Origin: Liolophura sinensis
Taxonomy: Eukaryota > Mollusca > Polyplacophora > Chitonida > Chitonidae
NCBI RefSeq assembly: GCF_032854445.1
Contig: NC_088295.1
Location: forward strand, 71,948,028 to 72,012,027
Length of the DNA: 64,000 bases
Direction: 5' to 3'
The position numbers and the translations under genes are program-made. Below, piece after piece: positions 60,985-64,000 of this stretch. How positions within the stretch are numbered: position 1 is the first letter of the stretch; every line of letters begins with the position of its first letter. The notes under the pieces were generated by a model. It was not told where the DNA came from and searched no databases. It saw nothing but the letters and a program-made list of their open reading frames with translations.

Positions 60985-63753
60985 ATGGCTCCTAAAAAAG
61001 GAGAAAAGGATCAACACATACAGGTTTCTGTTCGCTGCAGGTAAGTATGATCACGTTAGTCCTATTGTCTACCGTAAGATTAAATCCGGACGTGAAATGA
61101 TTCGCATTCGGTGATGATTCACTCTGTGAATGAGGCCAGTGCTTGGGTGAAACAGAAATCCAGAAGTATTTCTGACAGTGACACGGATGAAATTTGAAAG
61201 GGGCAAGGAGTTAAAGTACGGTTGATTACGATATCCCATAACGTCAGAAAATGAGTTTGCCTCCGAAATTAAATAAACCTATGTCCAGGGAAATGGTCAA
61301 TCGTTATTTACATGTACTTTGTCGGTTTGTGACATCCACCTTCAGCTGACGTCGCTGCATGCCATGATTGTCGTTATCTCTCCTGCTTTTCATTCATATG
61401 GAAGCCAAACACGTAGGATCCGTTATATAAGGCATTCATAAGGCATTGGTTTAGGCGCCAGTCTTTCCAAACATGTATTAATTAAGATTGCTTAAAAAAA
61501 AGTCATTTTCCATCCAAAACTGCTTCTCCTTCTAGTCAGTTCGTATTTTATTCAAATCGCTTAGCCCCAAACTCCTTACAAAGTTGACATGTGCGATACA
61601 TGTTGGCTATATTGTTAGTGTAAGGTATTCATGTTTAATTTGTTCAAGTTCAGCTGTGAATCACTGTGTGTGCATCCCTTCAAGTTTCTGTTTGCAGGAA
61701 CTAAATTGTAGAAGTAAAAGTCCACGTCAGCTTGCTTTCATTCATTAATCTAGACTAAATACTGTTTAATACATGTACATGTATAATTGCATTTAATGAT
61801 GTATATTTTCAGACCTTTAAACAATACTGAGAAACGGCAGAGTTCTTACTCAGTGGTGGAAACAATCCCGGATAAACGAGAAGTGGTGGTGAAAGAGAAG
61901 ATTGGCATTAACCCACACACCAAGACTTTCAGCTTTGACCATGTGTTTGCAGCTCATACCCCACAGATTGAGGTGTACAAAGGAATTGTCACTCCTATTA
62001 TAGAGGAGGTGCTCATGGGTTATAACTGCACTATTTTTGCGTAAGTTAATTGCTTGGCATTCTATTTACTCTTGACTCATTTAGTTAGACTGACTTTATA
62101 TTAAAATATTACCATATGTAAACCATTCCTGTGTTTAAAATGTTCTGGACTGGTTACCAACTTTAGCAGAGGCTGCATAACTGAATGACTCTCATGTGTG
62201 TACAGCTATGGCCAGACAGGAACTGGGAAGACATTCACAATGGAAGGGGAGAGAACTGAAGATGCCACCATCTCGTGGGAAGAGGACCCGCTCTGCGGTA
62301 TCATCCCCAGGGCCATGCACAACATCTTTGAGAGGCTGCAAGCATCAGTGAGTTATTCCTATGGAATGTCTTATTGTTAGTTGTATGTTTTTGAACAGGT
62401 TTGAATCCATTTCTATGGATTTATATTTTGTAAGACAGAATCTTTTGTCTATTTTGTATTATGTGGAATATTTTTTTCTGTTGTAGTATATGAAATCTTC
62501 TGTCTGTTGTAGGATGTGAAATATTTTGTCTGTTGTAGGATGATTAAGCTTTTATCTGTTGTAGGATATGAAATCTTCTGTCTGTTGTAAGACGAAGAAT
62601 CTTTTATCTGGTTTAGGATGTGGAATATTTTGCCTTTTGCAAGATGAAGAATATTTTGTCTGTTGTAGGTTGTGGAATATTTTGTCTGTTGTAGGTTGTG
62701 GAATATTTTGTCTGTTGTAGGATGTGGAGTATTTTGTCTGTTGTAAGTTATATAAAGGTGGAGAGTGTTTTTTGTGTTTGTAGGACATGGAATATTCTCA
62801 AAGTTTACAGGACATGAAATATTTTCTTTGTTTATAGGTTGTGAAATATTTTTTCAGTTTCTAGGACATGAAATATTCCCTCTGTTTATAAGATGTGAAA
62901 TATTCTGTCCGTTTACAGGATATGAATTATTCTGTATGTTTATAGGATGGGGGATATTCTCTCTGTTTATGGACATGAACTATTCTCTCTGATTAAAGGA
63001 AGTGGAATATTCTGTGCGGGTATCATTCCTTGAGCTGTACAATGAGGAGCTGTTTGATCTGCTGGGTAGTGGTAATGATACGCTAAGACTCAAGATCTAT
63101 GAAGATGGAACCAAAAAGGTAAGACTGAGAGAAAATAGTCAGTAAGTCGTCCTACATGTATGGACAGAAAAATCGGATCTCAAAACGTGATTTCAACACC
63201 CCAACATATATCAGATACCATTATGCTAGGATCAGTGCAATGTCGAAGCTGTTGTTAAATCCCGTGGAAATAAAACCAGCAGACAAATGTTGTCCTCTAA
63301 CAGTTGTGTGATATGGTTACTTACATGTATATGTACATTTCAACATGTCTGGAACCAGCCTGAAAAAAAAAAAAACTCACATTTTAAATGTTTGCAGATA
63401 TGCATGTATAAATTATTGCAATTTTGTGCATGCTTTGGGGGTTTAATTATCAGAAAACACTTATTTGTGCCATTTATTTGATTTATAGGGGAATTTGATA
63501 GACAATTTGTGTACATGTACAGGCTTTAAAGTTTATGCAGAGGGAACATTTAACATTATCAAATTACATGATGAGCAGTGTTAGTTTTATCAATCATGTT
63601 CTTCCACTGGCTGTTGTCTGTTGGGCAGGGCTCGGTGGTGATCCAGGGTCTGGAGGAAATCGTGGTCAACAACAAGAATGATGTATACCAGATTCTGGAG
63701 AGAGGCTCAGCAAAGAGACAGACAGCTGCTACTCTGATGAATGCTTCTTCCAG
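60985..63753 (+). CDS. KIF11: KIF11/Eg5, kinesin-5 mitotic motor (5' part; continues off the right edge)
   Basis: Plus-end-directed tetrameric kinesin that slides antiparallel microtubules apart to build the bipolar spindle. Exons in the window: 60985-61040, 61813-62040, 62206-62347, 62999-63118, 63629-63753; the next exon lies beyond 64000. These encode the first 223 residues of the motor domain. Seen: [20 protein letters not shown] start; P-loop GQTGTGKT at 97-104 within [20 protein letters not shown]; loop L5 with [14 protein letters not shown], keeping the Trp and the WEEDPL signature of kinesin-5; [30 protein letters not shown] just before switch I. Length and sequence follow human KIF11 closely apart from a shorter N-terminal tail. 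The family call is secure because of the L5 sequence. The intron before exon 62999 holds a tandem array listed separately. Confidence 0.94.
62425..62998 (+). repeat. 26-bp minisatellite derived from a KIF11 3' splice junction
   Basis: About 20 imperfect units of TCTGTTGTAG followed by GATGTGGAATATTTTG. Toward the right they grade into TTTATAG followed by GACATGAAATATTCTCTC. The array abuts exon 62999-63118, whose own junction reads TCTCTCTGATTAAAG followed by GAAGTGGAATATTCTGTG, clearly homologous to the unit. Each unit thus looks like a pyrimidine tract, an AG and the first exon codons. Some units read D-V-E-Y-F-V in the exon phase, where the exon encodes E-V-E-Y-S-V. Confidence 0.85.
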
Positions 63754-64000
63754 GTCTGTCTACCACTTATATCTCACTGGAAAACTTATGCGCATTTCAT
63801 GTAGATGTTTGTTTATTTTTGTTGTTTATATATTGATGGAGTAATCATCGAAGCATCTATCATTAAATTCGGAAATGGAAGTGATAGGGTTGATACCTAG
63901 ATCTGCATGTTTACATGTTGAGAAATTTAACATTATCTAACATAAGAATTTGAATCAAATTGTTTCAAGGTGACACAAGTATGATTGTATTTAATGGCCT

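Overview
This window is a piece of an animal nuclear genome, almost certainly a lophotrochozoan and most likely a mollusc. All genes are split into many short exons with canonical GT-AG introns. The intergenic and intronic DNA is AT-rich and full of simple repeats. It also carries many tRNA-derived SINE copies of a kind I recall from mollusc genomes: a tRNA-like head, a conserved body and a tail ending in AATAAATAAAT. The taxon is an inference from these repeats; no species-diagnostic sequence was seen.

Five protein-coding genes can be reconstructed exon by exon, with reading phase preserved across every junction. From left to right: (1) a divergent Gs-class heterotrimeric G-protein alpha subunit (+, 1512-8299, 11 coding exons, 428 aa). 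(2) FYCO1, the RUN-coiled coil-FYVE-LIR-GOLD adaptor of autophagosome and late-endosome transport (+, 15369-33132, 21 coding exons, 1642 aa). (3) LZTFL1, the BBSome regulator (-, 41915-38171, nine coding exons found, first short coding exon not located). (4) Translation initiation factor eIF4B (+, 45264-57914, 16 coding exons, 746 aa). (5) The 5' part of KIF11/Eg5, the kinesin-5 mitotic motor (+, from 60985, five exons, running off the right edge). FYCO1 and LZTFL1 lie tail to tail. LZTFL1 and eIF4B lie head to head.

The genes do not form one pathway, and most of this arrangement is ordinary for an animal genome. One linkage is notable: FYCO1 and LZTFL1 are also near neighbours in human 3p21.31, so this pair is a candidate for ancient conserved microsynteny.

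The most unusual feature is a set of intronic minisatellites that appear to have grown out of exon-intron junctions. In FYCO1 a 113-bp array copies the last 75 nt of a coiled-coil exon together with its 5' splice site, arranged as a three-monomer higher-order repeat. Also in FYCO1, a 44-bp array copies the last 17 nt of an FYVE exon plus its GTAAGT donor about 13 times. In KIF11 an array of about 26-bp units copies a 3' splice junction. A further FYCO1 array repeats a GTGAGT donor-like motif. Other points of interest are a solo LTR with two perfect heat-shock elements just upstream of a TATA box, a CCAAT plus CHR cell-cycle promoter in front of KIF11, and a SINE inserted into a 65-bp higher-order repeat in the presumed LZTFL1 3' UTR.
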